From CAYGTK01 sp964352775 (GTDB lineage Bacteria > Bacteroidota > Bacteroidia > Chitinophagales > CAIOSU01), in assembly GCA_964352775.1 (NCBI GenBank), contig CAYGTK010000225.1, forward strand, positions 1 through 6,096: a stretch of 6,096 nt of DNA. The letters run 5' to 3'. Below, one piece after another: positions 1 to 6,096 of this stretch. Numbering within the stretch: the first letter of the stretch is position 1; each line of letters starts with the position of its first letter. Position numbers and translations under genes: made by a program. Under the pieces are notes generated by a model that was given only the letters and a program-made list of their open reading frames with translations, did not search any database and had not been told where the DNA came from.

Positions 1-3000
1 GAATTGGTCGGGTGAAGGAGTTGCCGTTACAGATAAACTTATCGTTCCTACTGCATCGTCAGGAGTTACCACTTGAACGTAGTAAGTCCCTTGAAGCATA
101 CAAGGCAAGCTGAACTGTGTTAACGCGTCGGTTACACATGGCCCCGGAGTGGTAATAAAGCAATCGCCATATAACACACGGTAGCGTATCTGCGATGGGA
201 ATTTATCAGTGTTCTCGGTAAGGGCGAAGGTGAGGTCTACCTTTTGCGTATTAACCACATTAACTTGAAACCAAGTAGACTTATAATCTGCTGGCCCAAA
301 AAGGCAGCCCATGTTCGAGCCATCTTCACCAAAATCGCCACCCATAGTATGGCAGTTGATAGAGGTAGTTGCCGAGCCTGTACCGCCGCCAAGTGTTACT
401 GGCATAGGTTCGCTACATCTGTCACCCGCTCCATCAGATAGGCGGACTTTAGGGGTCAATGATTCCAACCCGTAATTACAACCAGTAAGCATTACATAAT
501 ACCTTCCAGCTGGTATACAGTTGGTACCCCACAAATGTCCATCGCTGGTGCGGGTTATCAAGTCAACTTCTTGCAAGCCTGTAGCGGTAGAGTCACCAGG
601 TATCAATTCTTGGAAAAGAATGATGTCTAAAGAATCGTAAGTGGGGTTCATTCCATCTACCTCATAGGCTAGCTCTAAAAATCCTAGGGCATTCAATTCG
701 AAAGTATACCAAAGGGTGGTTTGCCCACAAGTCACTTGGTCGGTAGGGTCTAATGTAGCACATAAAAAGGATGTTGGTGTGCCAAAGAATGTTCCAGTGG
801 TCAATGCGGTATCCGTATAAGGTGGTGCAGTTTCGCCAAGGGCGCTTATCACATTGGCCTCGCTGTAATGATCGTATACCACTACTTGAGTTGGCAATTG
901 ATCGTAACGGACAGATAGCTCTACTTGATTATTGGGAATGAAACCAAGATCGTTGGGTAAAAAATCGTTGTAAGGGTAGAAGTTGTCTACCACTACATAG
1001 TAACGTTTCTTTTCGTTGTTACAACCTTGAACTATAGGGAAAGAGATCAATTCCGAATGGCGGAAATTACACGGGAATAAGCTATCGCTATTGGTTTTTA
1101 CAAGCGTTAATCCTTGAGCTAGTGTAGAGTCGATAAGCCCCAAAACACGAAGCGAATCAATGGAAAGATCTCCCGATTCATCGCTTTCATACACGGCAAA
1201 ACTATACGGGAAGTTCAGGTCGCCGCGGGTAGTATTATTCAGTACGCGAACGTAAGCAGTACCTGAACCTTCTATCACGAAAGAGTACCATAGGTTTCGA
1301 CGAGGTTCATTGTTCTCTAGTCCATTGATCGTGTTTGGTAGGGCTGGGCTTAGCAATGCTCTGTTGGTAGCATTAGCAGGGTAAATGGTAGGGTAGCTGT
1401 ATACTTCCGTGCAATGGTCGTCTGGGTCGGTATCGCTAGATCCTGTGCTACAATAAAAGAAATCATTACTTGGTCGACGTGATGCTCCGAATGGATGCAC
1501 ATCACCTACTTTACCAAAATACTCTAAGGCATCTCCTGGCACTTCTCCAAAATCATATGCATTACTAGCTCGGTCAAATCTTGATACACCATAGCTATCA
1601 ATAACTATGCTAGGGCTAAGGGTAATGCCTTCGTCATCATCCGAAGCAAATACGGCTATGGTATAAGTACCTGGCTGCATATTGCAGTACTTGTATTGGG
1701 TTTGTCGGCCTAAGCGGTTGTCACAATCTTGAACAGGTGTTGCACTTGGGAACAAGGTAGAATCAACCCTTACATCCAGATCATACAATTTCATTTGCAT
1801 GGTGGTAGGGATGTTTTTTACGAAAAGGAAAGAAGGTTGGGTAAGCGTGAACACATAATAGGCTACACGATTCCAAGCCGGACCTTGCGCGCAGGTAGTT
1901 ATAGGGTGACTGCTAAAAGGAGTATCCGTTTCGCAAGTAAATGTTTCAGAACATAAGTTATACACCCGCTGTGTTACTGGGTAGGCTGGTGTTCCAGTGT
2001 TAGGCCCCCAAGTTATTGGGTTACCTCCATTAGCTTCACAGGCTTTGTAAGGTCTGTTGTATTGTGCTTCTATGCTTGGGGTTAAAAAAGTAACCGTGAA
2101 CAGGTTACTCATAAGCCTCACATTCAAGGCATCAGAAAAAGGATCGGTGTACGAAGGACCGCCACCAATAGCTAATACGGTATACCATCCAGCTGGTAGA
2201 GGATAACACTCTGGAGTAGCTTGTTTTGAAAAGCAATTCCAAGGGTCGCCAGCAGGATCAACATATGGCGCTAAGGTAGACGATAGGTCAGATGCTCGGC
2301 CTGTTAATAAGCTCAATAAGCCAAAGGAGCCAAAAGGAACTTCTATTTCCGTAATGGCATCTTGCTCCAAGTAAAACTCTCTGTAAATGGTCTTTTCGCC
2401 ACCATTACAAGGTGTTACGCCCATTATATTCGATGCATTGTTCAGACAGCTAAAACTATCTATATCGCTAGAAAAAGTAGTGTTGGCTGTACCTGGTAGG
2501 GAGTCAATGAATTGAGCTGTAACTCTACTAAAGTGCTTGGTTTCTAATTGAAAGAATTTGAACTCTGGAGCATCGTCACGGCCTATCATACCTGTATCTC
2601 CTAGCGTAGCTAAAGTGTAGTTGCCTGGTGTTACACAGGTGTAACTGAAATTTTCAAAAGGGGAGAAGAACTCCTCACAATCAGAGTATTGCTGAAGCCC
2701 TGTTATCCTATCAGGAAAATTGAAAGCATTCTGTGCTGTAGCTAAAGCACCCACATCACCTTTATATAGGCGATAATTCAATCGGAATGCAGTGGTGTCT
2801 TGGTCTTGATAATTGGAGATATATAACACACCACTATCTGGCACTAGATCACCATCGGCATCACCTATGTTCGCCACACGATAAATGGCCTTGCTGGCTG
2901 CCGGTATACAAACATCCCCAGCAGGTAGAACGGTATTATCGCAACCCAACTCGGCTAGTGTGCTGGTATAACTTACTTGATCTTGTAAGGCTTGTGGAAT

Positions 3001-4437
3001 ACCTCCGCTCTCATTAATAAGGTCTACTTGACCAGTAACGGCCAAGTCGAAGTCATTACCAGGGATCAGACGGCCAATAATAATGGTGGTAGTTATCTCT
3101 GCCCCAAGGTCTTCTTCTAAGCCTAGTAATTGCATGCTATGATCGCCAGCAGGAAAACAGAAATACTTGACCGTATCGTTGAAAGTAGCAACAAGGTCAG
3201 TAGTGGCATTAATATCGCTACAGGTAGTTGTTATGTCACCAGAAAATAAACGAGTATAAACAGGTCCGTTATCCGATACACTATGAAATTCCACATCGGC
3301 ATCATCATCCAAAGTAAAGGTGTACCAGGCATTAAGCAAGTGAACTTGCCCGCCTATATTTACACCCGCTAATGGATTTACCGTTCCACAACTATTAGCA
3401 GCATCAGATAAGAAGGAATTACAACCAAAGTACTCAGTAAAAACTTGTATAGGTGCTGATAGGGCACCTAGATCATTATTCGTATTAGCAAATGGGCGTT
3501 CTGGTTTAGGGATGTTCGTTAAAGCTGCACCTCGTTCGGTCAAAGCCATTTCCACCCCACGCTCAAAGTCATCTTTATACAGTAATTGAATGCTATAGGT
3601 AGTATTTGGAGGGAGTTCGCAAGAGTAGTCTTTCCGTCTGTCGTTTGCATTACCGGCAAAGGGTAATAGTAATTCGCACGAGGTATATGGTGTAAGCACC
3701 CCTGTAGCTGTAGTAAGAGCATTGCCTTGGTATAATCGATAGCCAATAGAATCAGCAGCTCCAATAGCGCTGGATACTCCACGTAAACGAATGCTTAACA
3801 GATCAGAATAACCATCGGTAGTGAAAACATGCCAGGTACTTTGCGTGTAACTGCTACTACTAGCACCAAATACACTTGGGCAGAACTCAACGGTTTCATC
3901 AATAGATTGGCAACCCACATCATAGGCTATTACCGATGTATTTGATGCAGTACCGAAATTGTAAGCCTCGGTGGTCATGTCAAAATCATCCAGCGCAGAG
4001 GTAGCATCTACCGTTATCGCTAAAAAAACGGGGCCATTGGCAACAGACTTAGCACTTACCTGCACGTAATAAGTACCAGGATCTAAACAAGGGTTGAAAG
4101 AACTTCCAAAGTTATTGATCGGGGTAAGTTTGGCTGCCGCTATCTCAGTAGCCCCTGGCAAACAAGAATTTGTAAAGTAAGTGGTAAATCCTGCATCGCC
4201 GGGTGCTATGGTAGTGCCAGGCTGCTGTAATTGAATGTTCACCCCACGAGCTGTAGGTAAGGTAAAACGATACCAAATACTTTTTTGCACATTTCCTACG
4301 GCGATCAAAAAGGGGTGAAAAAACTCCCCAACCTCAATAGTAGCAGTAGTTAGGTCAATAGTGTCGGTGAAGAATAAACCTTTATCTAAGTTGCTTGGGC
4401 CAAAGCTAGTTACCGATGCCGAAGAGCAATTATCTTG
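1..4437 (-). repeat. About nine diverged four-cysteine PPC-like modules in the giant protein
   Basis: These are protein-level repeats; no close DNA repeat is seen. Each module has an aromatic strand (WYxF or variant), then 57-89 residues later a C-x(3)-G-x-Y-type strand. Anchor pairs by residue are W77/C139, W224/C295, W392/C449, Y541/C623, Y707/C766, Y882/C940, W1072/C1161, W1265/C1329 and W1411/C1468. Module 7 lacks the Gly and reads C-N-N-E-K-K-R-Y-Y. A second Cys lies 9-25 residues before the later anchor in most modules: C114, C276, C428, C609, C757, C927, C1145, C1448 or C1456. Module 8 instead has C1342 after it. Before the aromatic strand lies another Cys pair in modules 2-9: C198/C208, C361/C372, C521/C532, C686/C699, C851/C857 (plus C871), C1018/C1031, C1248/C1259, C1384/C1400. 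Paired spacing suggests disulfides, fitting an oxidising extracytoplasmic site. Module borders (about residues 23, 175, 340, 500, 665, 820, 985, 1205, 1363) are estimates. The fold assignment is inference. Confidence 0.7.
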
Positions 4438-4503
4438 ACTAAAAGCAGGAATAGAAAAGAGCATGATGGCCAGTAATAGCACGGCCGAATAAGATAACCT
4501 CAT
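1..4503 (-). CDS. Giant secreted modular surface protein with PPC-like repeats, 3'-truncated by window
   Basis: The frame is open from the ATG at 4503 to the window edge: 1501 codons, no stop, C-terminus missing. Residues 1-22 are a Sec signal peptide. The rest is about nine diverged beta-rich modules, described in the repeat entry. The composition is rich in Thr, Ser, Asp, Gly and aromatic residues, low in Lys, and has many cysteines, typical of extracellular Bacteroidota proteins. Strands such as WYRFT (77-81) and PGTYYVQV (142-149) resemble bacterial pre-peptidase C-terminal (PPC) domains, which are non-catalytic beta-sandwiches on secreted proteins. I see no protease, glycosidase or other catalytic motif in the visible part. 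From family style I infer a cell-surface or released adhesin-like or structural protein, probably exported by the type IX system. The sorting domain that would prove this lies outside the window. The start is supported by the signal peptide directly after it and by a promoter-like sequence just upstream; no Shine-Dalgarno is present. Specific function is unknown. Confidence 0.93.
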   Translation of the reverse strand, partial: MRLSYSAVLLLAIMLFSIPAFSQDNCSSASVTSFGPSNLDKGLFFTDTIDLTTATIEVGEFFHPFLIAVGNVQKSIWYRFTLPTARGVNIQLQQPGTTIAPGDAGFTTYFTNSCLPGATEIAAAKLTPINNFGSSFNPCLDPGTYYVQVSAKSVANGPVFLAITVDATSALDDFDMTTEAYNFGTASNTSVIAYDVGCQSIDETVEFCPSVFGASSSSYTQSTWHVFTTDGYSDLLSIRLRGVSSAIGAADSIGYRLYQGNALTTATGVLTPYTSCELLLPFAGNANDRRKDYSCELPPNTTYSIQLLYKDDFERGVEMALTERGAALTNIPKPERPFANTNNDLGALSAPIQVFTEYFGCNSFLSDAANSCGTVNPLAGVNIGGQVHLLNAWYTFTLDDDADVEFHSVSDNGPVYTRLFSGDITTTCSDINATTDLVATFNDTVKYFCFPAGDHSMQLLGLEEDLGAEITTTIIIGRLIPGNDFDLAVTGQVDLINESGGIPQALQDQVSYTSTLAELGCDNTVLPAGDVCIPAASKAIYRVANIGDADGDLVPDSGVLYISNYQDQDTTAFRLNYRLYKGDVGALATAQNAFNFPDRITGLQQYSDCEEFFSPFENFSYTCVTPGNYTLATLGDTGMIGRDDAPEFKFFQLETKHFSRVTAQFIDSLPGTANTTFSSDIDSFSCLNNASNIMGVTPCNGGEKTIYREFYLEQDAITEIEVPFGSFGLLSLLTGRASDLSSTLAPYVDPAGDPWNCFSKQATPECYPLPAGWYTVLAIGGGPSYTDPFSDALNVRLMSNLFTVTFLTPSIEAQYNRPYKACEANGGNPITWGPNTGTPAYPVTQRVYNLCSETFTCETDTPFSSHPITTCAQGPAWNRVAYYVFTLTQPSFLFVKNIPTTMQMKLYDLDVRVDSTLFPSATPVQDCDNRLGRQTQYKYCNMQPGTYTIAVFASDDDEGITLSPSIVIDSYGVSRFDRASNAYDFGEVPGDALEYFGKVGDVHPFGASRRPSNDFFYCSTGSSDTDPDDHCTEVYSYPTIYPANATNRALLSPALPNTINGLENNEPRRNLWYSFVIEGSGTAYVRVLNNTTRGDLNFPYSFAVYESDESGDLSIDSLRVLGLIDSTLAQGLTLVKTNSDSLFPCNFRHSELISFPIVQGCNNEKKRYYVVVDNFYPYNDFLPNDLGFIPNNQVELSVRYDQLPTQVVVYDHYSEANVISALGETAPPYTDTALTTGTFFGTPTSFLCATLDPTDQVTCGQTTLWYTFELNALGFLELAYEVDGMNPTYDSLDIILFQELIPGDSTATGLQEVDLITRTSDGHLWGTNCIPAGRYYVMLTGCNYGLESLTPKVRLSDGAGDRCSEPMPVTLGGGTGSATTSINCHTMGGDFGEDGSNMGCLFGPADYKSTWFQVNVVNTQKVDLTFALTENTDKFPSQIRYRVLYGDCFITTPGPCVTDALTQFSLPCMLQGTYYVQVVTPDDAVGTISLSVTATPSPDQF
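2830..2865 (-). other. Asp-rich, calcium-loop-like segment in module 4
   Basis: Residues 547-558 read GDADGDLVPDSG, with acidic residues at 548, 550, 552 and 556. The D-x-D-x-D spacing followed by a later Asp, and the DGDxVPD wording, resemble calcium-binding loops of thrombospondin type 3 repeats, which are common in Bacteroidota surface proteins. Here it occurs once, right after the first strand of module 4 (KAIYRV), where other modules have a plain turn. Calcium binding is inferred from the pattern only. Confidence 0.4.
4438..4503 (-). other. Sec signal peptide of the giant modular protein
   Basis: Residues 1-22 show a short basic start (MRLSYS), a hydrophobic core AVLLLAIMLFSI and a Pro-Ala-Phe-Ser end. 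Cleavage by signal peptidase I is expected after Ser22, with Ala20 at -3 and Ser22 at -1, giving a mature protein that starts Gln-Asp-Asn-Cys. No lipobox cysteine sits at the cleavage point; Cys26 is four residues in, so this is a type I and not a lipoprotein signal. It fixes the ATG at 4503 as the start. Internal Met14 would cut the hydrophobic core. Confidence 0.88.
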
Positions 4504-4526
4504 AGTATGAATTGTAGGATGTTTTC

Positions 4527-4557
4527 CGAAGATATTACTATTTGCCCCCGCTGCAAA
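4527..4557 (-). promoter_or_regulatory. Candidate Bacteroidota-type promoter for the giant protein gene
   Basis: Read on the minus strand, TTTG (4557-4554) is followed after 19 bases by TATCTTCG (4534-4527). This matches the -33 TTTG and -7 TAnnTTTG elements used by the Bacteroidota primary sigma factor, with one mismatch in the -7 box and normal spacing. Transcription would start near 4520, leaving a leader of under 20 bases before the ATG at 4503. No Shine-Dalgarno precedes that ATG, as is usual in this phylum. Found by eye, with no transcript evidence. Confidence 0.42.
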
Positions 4558-4633
4558 GAAGGCCTTGCTATTAGTCTGTGTATTACTTCATGGCAAAAGC
4601 AGTAATTTCTTATCCAGATCCATTATCTTACTG

Positions 4634-4686
4634 TATAGGCAGCTGTTAAAGTTTTGCCCGTTGCATTCTATGCTTATAGTAGCTGT
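4634..4686 (+). repeat. Direct repeat TATAG-N(1-2)-AGCTGT, two copies upstream of katG
   Basis: Copy 1 at 4634-4646 reads TATAGGCAGCTGT and copy 2 at 4675-4686 reads TATAGTAGCTGT. They share TATAG and AGCTGT, with a two-base gap in the first and one base in the second. Their starts lie 41 bases apart, close to four helical turns, so a regulator bound at both would sit on the same face of the DNA. Both lie upstream of the candidate katG promoter. The repeat is plainly present; its regulatory role, and whether it acts on katG, the divergent gene or both, is inference. Confidence 0.4.
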
Positions 4687-4697
4687 CTATATAGTCA
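4684..4697. promoter_or_regulatory. Imperfect palindrome, possible operator
   Basis: The sequence TGTCTATATAGTCA has an 8-base perfect core, CTATATAG, and matches its own reverse complement at 12 of 14 positions. It lies about 82 bases before the katG start and overlaps the end of the second AGCTGT copy. Peroxide regulators of the PerR/Fur family bind A/T-rich palindromes, but this one does not match the known PerR box well, so no regulator is assigned. Confidence 0.25.
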
Positions 4698-4712
4698 TAA
4701 ATAATATCGATT

Positions 4713-4741
4713 TTGTATATCGGTGTCAAGCGCTACTTTTA
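4713..4741 (+). promoter_or_regulatory. Weak candidate promoter for katG
   Basis: TTG at 4713-4715 (part of TTTTG) is followed after 18 bases by TACTTTTA at 4734-4741, one mismatch from the Bacteroidota -7 box TAnnTTTG. The spacer is a little short and the mismatch falls on the conserved final G. It would give a leader of roughly 30 bases before the ATG at 4780. This is the best match seen in the A/T-rich katG-proximal stretch, but such near-matches arise easily by chance there. Confidence 0.25.
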
Positions 4742-4779
4742 CCAACAATAAATTCTGCTAACACATAAATATCCCCTTA

Positions 4780-4830
4780 ATGAAAAAGCTATTCACTGCG
4801 CTATTGGTGACCTTTTCACTAATAGCCTGT
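4780..4830 (+). other. Lipoprotein signal peptide and lipobox at the KatG N-terminus
   Basis: Residues 1-17 read MKKLFTALLVTFSLIAC: two lysines, a hydrophobic core and the lipobox Leu-Ile-Ala-Cys, with Cys17 as the expected lipidation site for signal peptidase II. The next residues, Asn-Gln-Glu-Thr-Thr, are a short polar tether before the conserved KatG start (CPFGFGKVAGH, from residue 36). Asn at +2 does not suggest inner-membrane retention. One acidic residue at +4 is only a weak hint of the acidic surface-export signals of Bacteroidota lipoproteins. Periplasm-facing or surface attachment cannot be told apart from this. Confidence 0.8.
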
Positions 4831-6096
4831 AATCAAGAAACTACCATGAGCGAACAAAACACAGAGAAAAAAGGAGAGTGCCCCTTCGGCTTCGGCAAAG
4901 TAGCTGGGCACGAAGCTAAAACTCTAGACCAATGGTGGCCGAACAGGTTAGACCTAACACCGCTGCGTCAACATTCAGAATTAACCGACCCAATGGGGGA
5001 AGATTTTGATTATGAAACTGCATTTAACAGTTTAGACTATCCAGCCCTAAAAGAAGATATTCGTAAAACGCTTACCGATTCTGAAGATTGGTGGCCAGCC
5101 GATTGGGGTCACTACGGTGGCTTGTTCATTCGTATGGCTTGGCACAGTGCAGGAACTTATAGAACAGGCGATGGCCGAGGTGGTACACGTGCAGGACAGC
5201 AGCGTTTTGCCCCGCAAAACAGCTGGCCTGATAACGGAAACCTTGATAAAGCACGCCGCCTACTATGGCCAGTTAAAAAGAAGTATGGCAAAAGCATTTC
5301 GTGGGCCGACTTAATGATATTAGCAGGAAACGTTGCGCTAGAAGACATGGGCTTTAAAACCCTAGGCTATGCAGCTGGTAGAGCTGATGTGTGGGAGCCA
5401 CAAAGTACCGTTTACTGGGGACCAGAAAAGGGTATGTTAGAAGATGAGCGCTACAAAGGTGATCGTGAGTTGGAAACGCCACTTGCGGCTGTTCAGATGG
5501 GACTTATTTATGTAAACCCCGAAGGACCTAATGGTAATCCTGATCCTGTGTTAGCAGCTAAAGACATTCGCGAGACTTTCGGTAGAATGGGAATGAACGA
5601 CTACGAAACGGTAGCGCTAATTGCAGGTGGACACACACTAGGTAAAACACACGGTGCAGGCGATGCTTCTTTAGTAGGAACTGACCCAGAGGCCTCACCT
5701 ATTGAAGCCCAAGGTTTCGGCTGGGAGAGTAGCTTTGGAACAGGAAAAGGCGCCGATGCCATCACTTCTGGCTTAGAGGTTATTTGGACAGCTACACCAA
5801 CACAATGGAGTCATGGTTACTTCAATATGCTCTTCAATTTTGAATGGGAATTGACCAAAAGCCCTGCTGGCGCACATCAATGGGTAGCTAAAGATGCCGA
5901 TGCTATTTTCCCAGATGCTTTTGATAAGGAGAAGTTCCATAAACCAACGATGTTGACTACCGACCTCTCTTTACGTTTTGACCCAGCCTATGAGAAAATC
6001 TCTAGACAATTTTTAGAAAACCCCGAGGAGTTTAACGAAGCCTTTGCAAAAGCGTGGTTTAAGTTAACTCACCGCGATATGGGGCCTAGCTCTACC
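4780..6096 (+). CDS. katG: Catalase-peroxidase KatG with lipoprotein signal, N-terminal 439 residues
   Basis: KatG is a heme b enzyme that breaks down hydrogen peroxide as catalase and as peroxidase. All landmarks of the N-terminal heme domain are present (Mycobacterium tuberculosis numbering recalled, in brackets). The distal triad is R118, W121, H122 (R104, W107, H108) in IRMAWHSAGTYR, with D131 (D137). The Trp-Tyr-Met crosslink partners are W121, Y244 and M270 (W107, Y229, M255). The proximal side has H285 in GGHTLGKTHG (H270), W336 (W321) and D395 (D381). The isoniazid-resistance site is Ser330 (S315). The mobile arginine is R432 (R418) in THRDMGP. Full-length enzymes have about 720-750 residues; the C-terminal domain lies beyond the window. 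The frame is intact, so a functional enzyme is expected. Unusually, the ATG at 4780 gives a lipoprotein signal. Met23 (4846) would give a cytoplasmic form starting MSEQN, but has no better initiation context. Oxidative-stress control is usual for the family but not shown here. Confidence 0.96.
   Translation, partial: MKKLFTALLVTFSLIACNQETTMSEQNTEKKGECPFGFGKVAGHEAKTLDQWWPNRLDLTPLRQHSELTDPMGEDFDYETAFNSLDYPALKEDIRKTLTDSEDWWPADWGHYGGLFIRMAWHSAGTYRTGDGRGGTRAGQQRFAPQNSWPDNGNLDKARRLLWPVKKKYGKSISWADLMILAGNVALEDMGFKTLGYAAGRADVWEPQSTVYWGPEKGMLEDERYKGDRELETPLAAVQMGLIYVNPEGPNGNPDPVLAAKDIRETFGRMGMNDYETVALIAGGHTLGKTHGAGDASLVGTDPEASPIEAQGFGWESSFGTGKGADAITSGLEVIWTATPTQWSHGYFNMLFNFEWELTKSPAGAHQWVAKDADAIFPDAFDKEKFHKPTMLTTDLSLRFDPAYEKISRQFLENPEEFNEAFAKAWFKLTHRDMGPSST

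Larger units (their letters stand above)
4504..4779. other. Divergent intergenic region between the giant protein gene and katG
   Basis: These 276 bases separate two divergent start codons and must carry the control signals for both genes unless a promoter lies inside a coding region. They contain the minus-strand promoter candidate (4527-4557), a direct repeat (4634-4646 and 4675-4686), an imperfect palindrome (4684-4697) and a weak plus-strand promoter candidate (4713-4741). The katG-proximal part from about 4675 is clearly A/T-rich. No tRNA, riboswitch-like fold, terminator or convincing small gene was recognised. Confidence 0.75.

Noticed and set aside
244..441. A 65-codon plus-strand frame.
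   Set aside because: It is antisense to modules 8 and 9 of the giant protein, with an implausible composition and no initiation signal.
1729..1956. A 75-codon plus-strand frame.
   Set aside because: It is antisense to module 6; the minus-strand frame here has conserved strand and cysteine anchors.
2787..3017. A 76-codon plus-strand frame, rich in His, Trp and Tyr.
   Set aside because: It is antisense to module 4. The odd composition comes from the complement of codons on the coding strand.
3540..3782. An 80-codon minus-strand frame.
   Set aside because: It lies within the 1501-codon gene on the same strand in another frame. The long frame has coherent module motifs here (residues 241-322), so this is a chance open frame.
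1..4503. An adhesin or protease label for the giant protein.
   Set aside because: PPC-like modules occur in many secreted proteins, and no catalytic or ligand-binding motif is visible in the part present, so a specific function would be a guess.
4668..4679. A small CTAT-GCTT-ATAG hairpin as a possible terminator or attenuator.
   Set aside because: The 4-base stem is too short, it has no T-run, and it lies between divergent starts where no terminator is expected.
4704..4722. ATATCG repeated at 4704-4709 and 4717-4722.
   Set aside because: It is only six bases long in A/T-rich sequence, so expected by chance.
4565..4768. A 67-codon plus-strand frame in the intergenic region, Leu/Ile-rich, starting with TTG.
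   Set aside because: It has a non-ATG start, no Shine-Dalgarno or promoter, an amino-acid mix expected of A/T-rich noncoding DNA, and it covers the repeats and the likely katG promoter.
4846..4848. Met23 of KatG as the true start, giving a cytoplasmic enzyme.
   Set aside because: It is possible, but the codons upstream encode a complete lipoprotein signal that chance would rarely give, and no ribosome-binding signal favours the internal ATG. It is kept as the alternative in the katG entry.
5117..5348. Open frames of 63-65 codons on both strands within katG (5117-5314 plus, 5157-5348 minus).
   Set aside because: Both overlap the catalytic core of KatG, whose own frame encodes the conserved distal heme site. 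They are shadows.

Overview
The window holds two large genes that diverge from a 276-base intergenic region. Both run off the window, one at each end. No RNA gene, mobile element, CRISPR array or terminator could be supported.

The organism looks like a member of the Bacteroidota, probably a flavobacterium-like environmental lineage. Neither start codon has a Shine-Dalgarno sequence. The best promoter candidate fits the Bacteroidota TTTG / TAnnTTTG pattern. The minus-strand gene encodes a very large, Thr/Ser/Asp-rich, modular secreted protein of the kind these bacteria usually export through the type IX secretion system. The catalase-peroxidase begins with a lipoprotein signal. This placement is an inference from style and family, not a sequence match.

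Positions 4503 down to 1 (minus strand): one uninterrupted reading frame of 1501 codons, with the 3' end outside the window. It starts with a Sec signal peptide. About nine diverged modules of roughly 140-220 residues follow, each of the beta-sandwich style seen in bacterial pre-peptidase C-terminal (PPC-like) domains. Most modules share an aromatic WYxF-type strand, a C-x(3)-G-x-Y-type strand, and two pairs of cysteines likely to form disulfides. No catalytic domain is visible. The C-terminus, where a sorting domain would lie, is missing.

Positions 4504-4779: the divergent control region. It holds a fair promoter candidate for the modular protein, a weak one for the peroxidase gene, a direct repeat (TATAG-N1/2-AGCTGT, two copies 41 bases apart) and a small imperfect palindrome that partly overlaps the second copy.

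Positions 4780-6096 (plus strand): the first 439 codons of katG, a bifunctional catalase-peroxidase. It covers essentially the whole N-terminal, heme-binding domain with all signature residues intact. Its first 17 residues form a lipoprotein signal peptide ending in an LIAC lipobox, which suggests an exported, membrane-anchored enzyme instead of the usual cytoplasmic one.

Nothing here proves that the two genes work together. Both products are predicted to act outside the cytoplasm, and they share one control region. The most distinctive points are the lipoprotein form of KatG and the regular cysteine/aromatic architecture of the giant protein.
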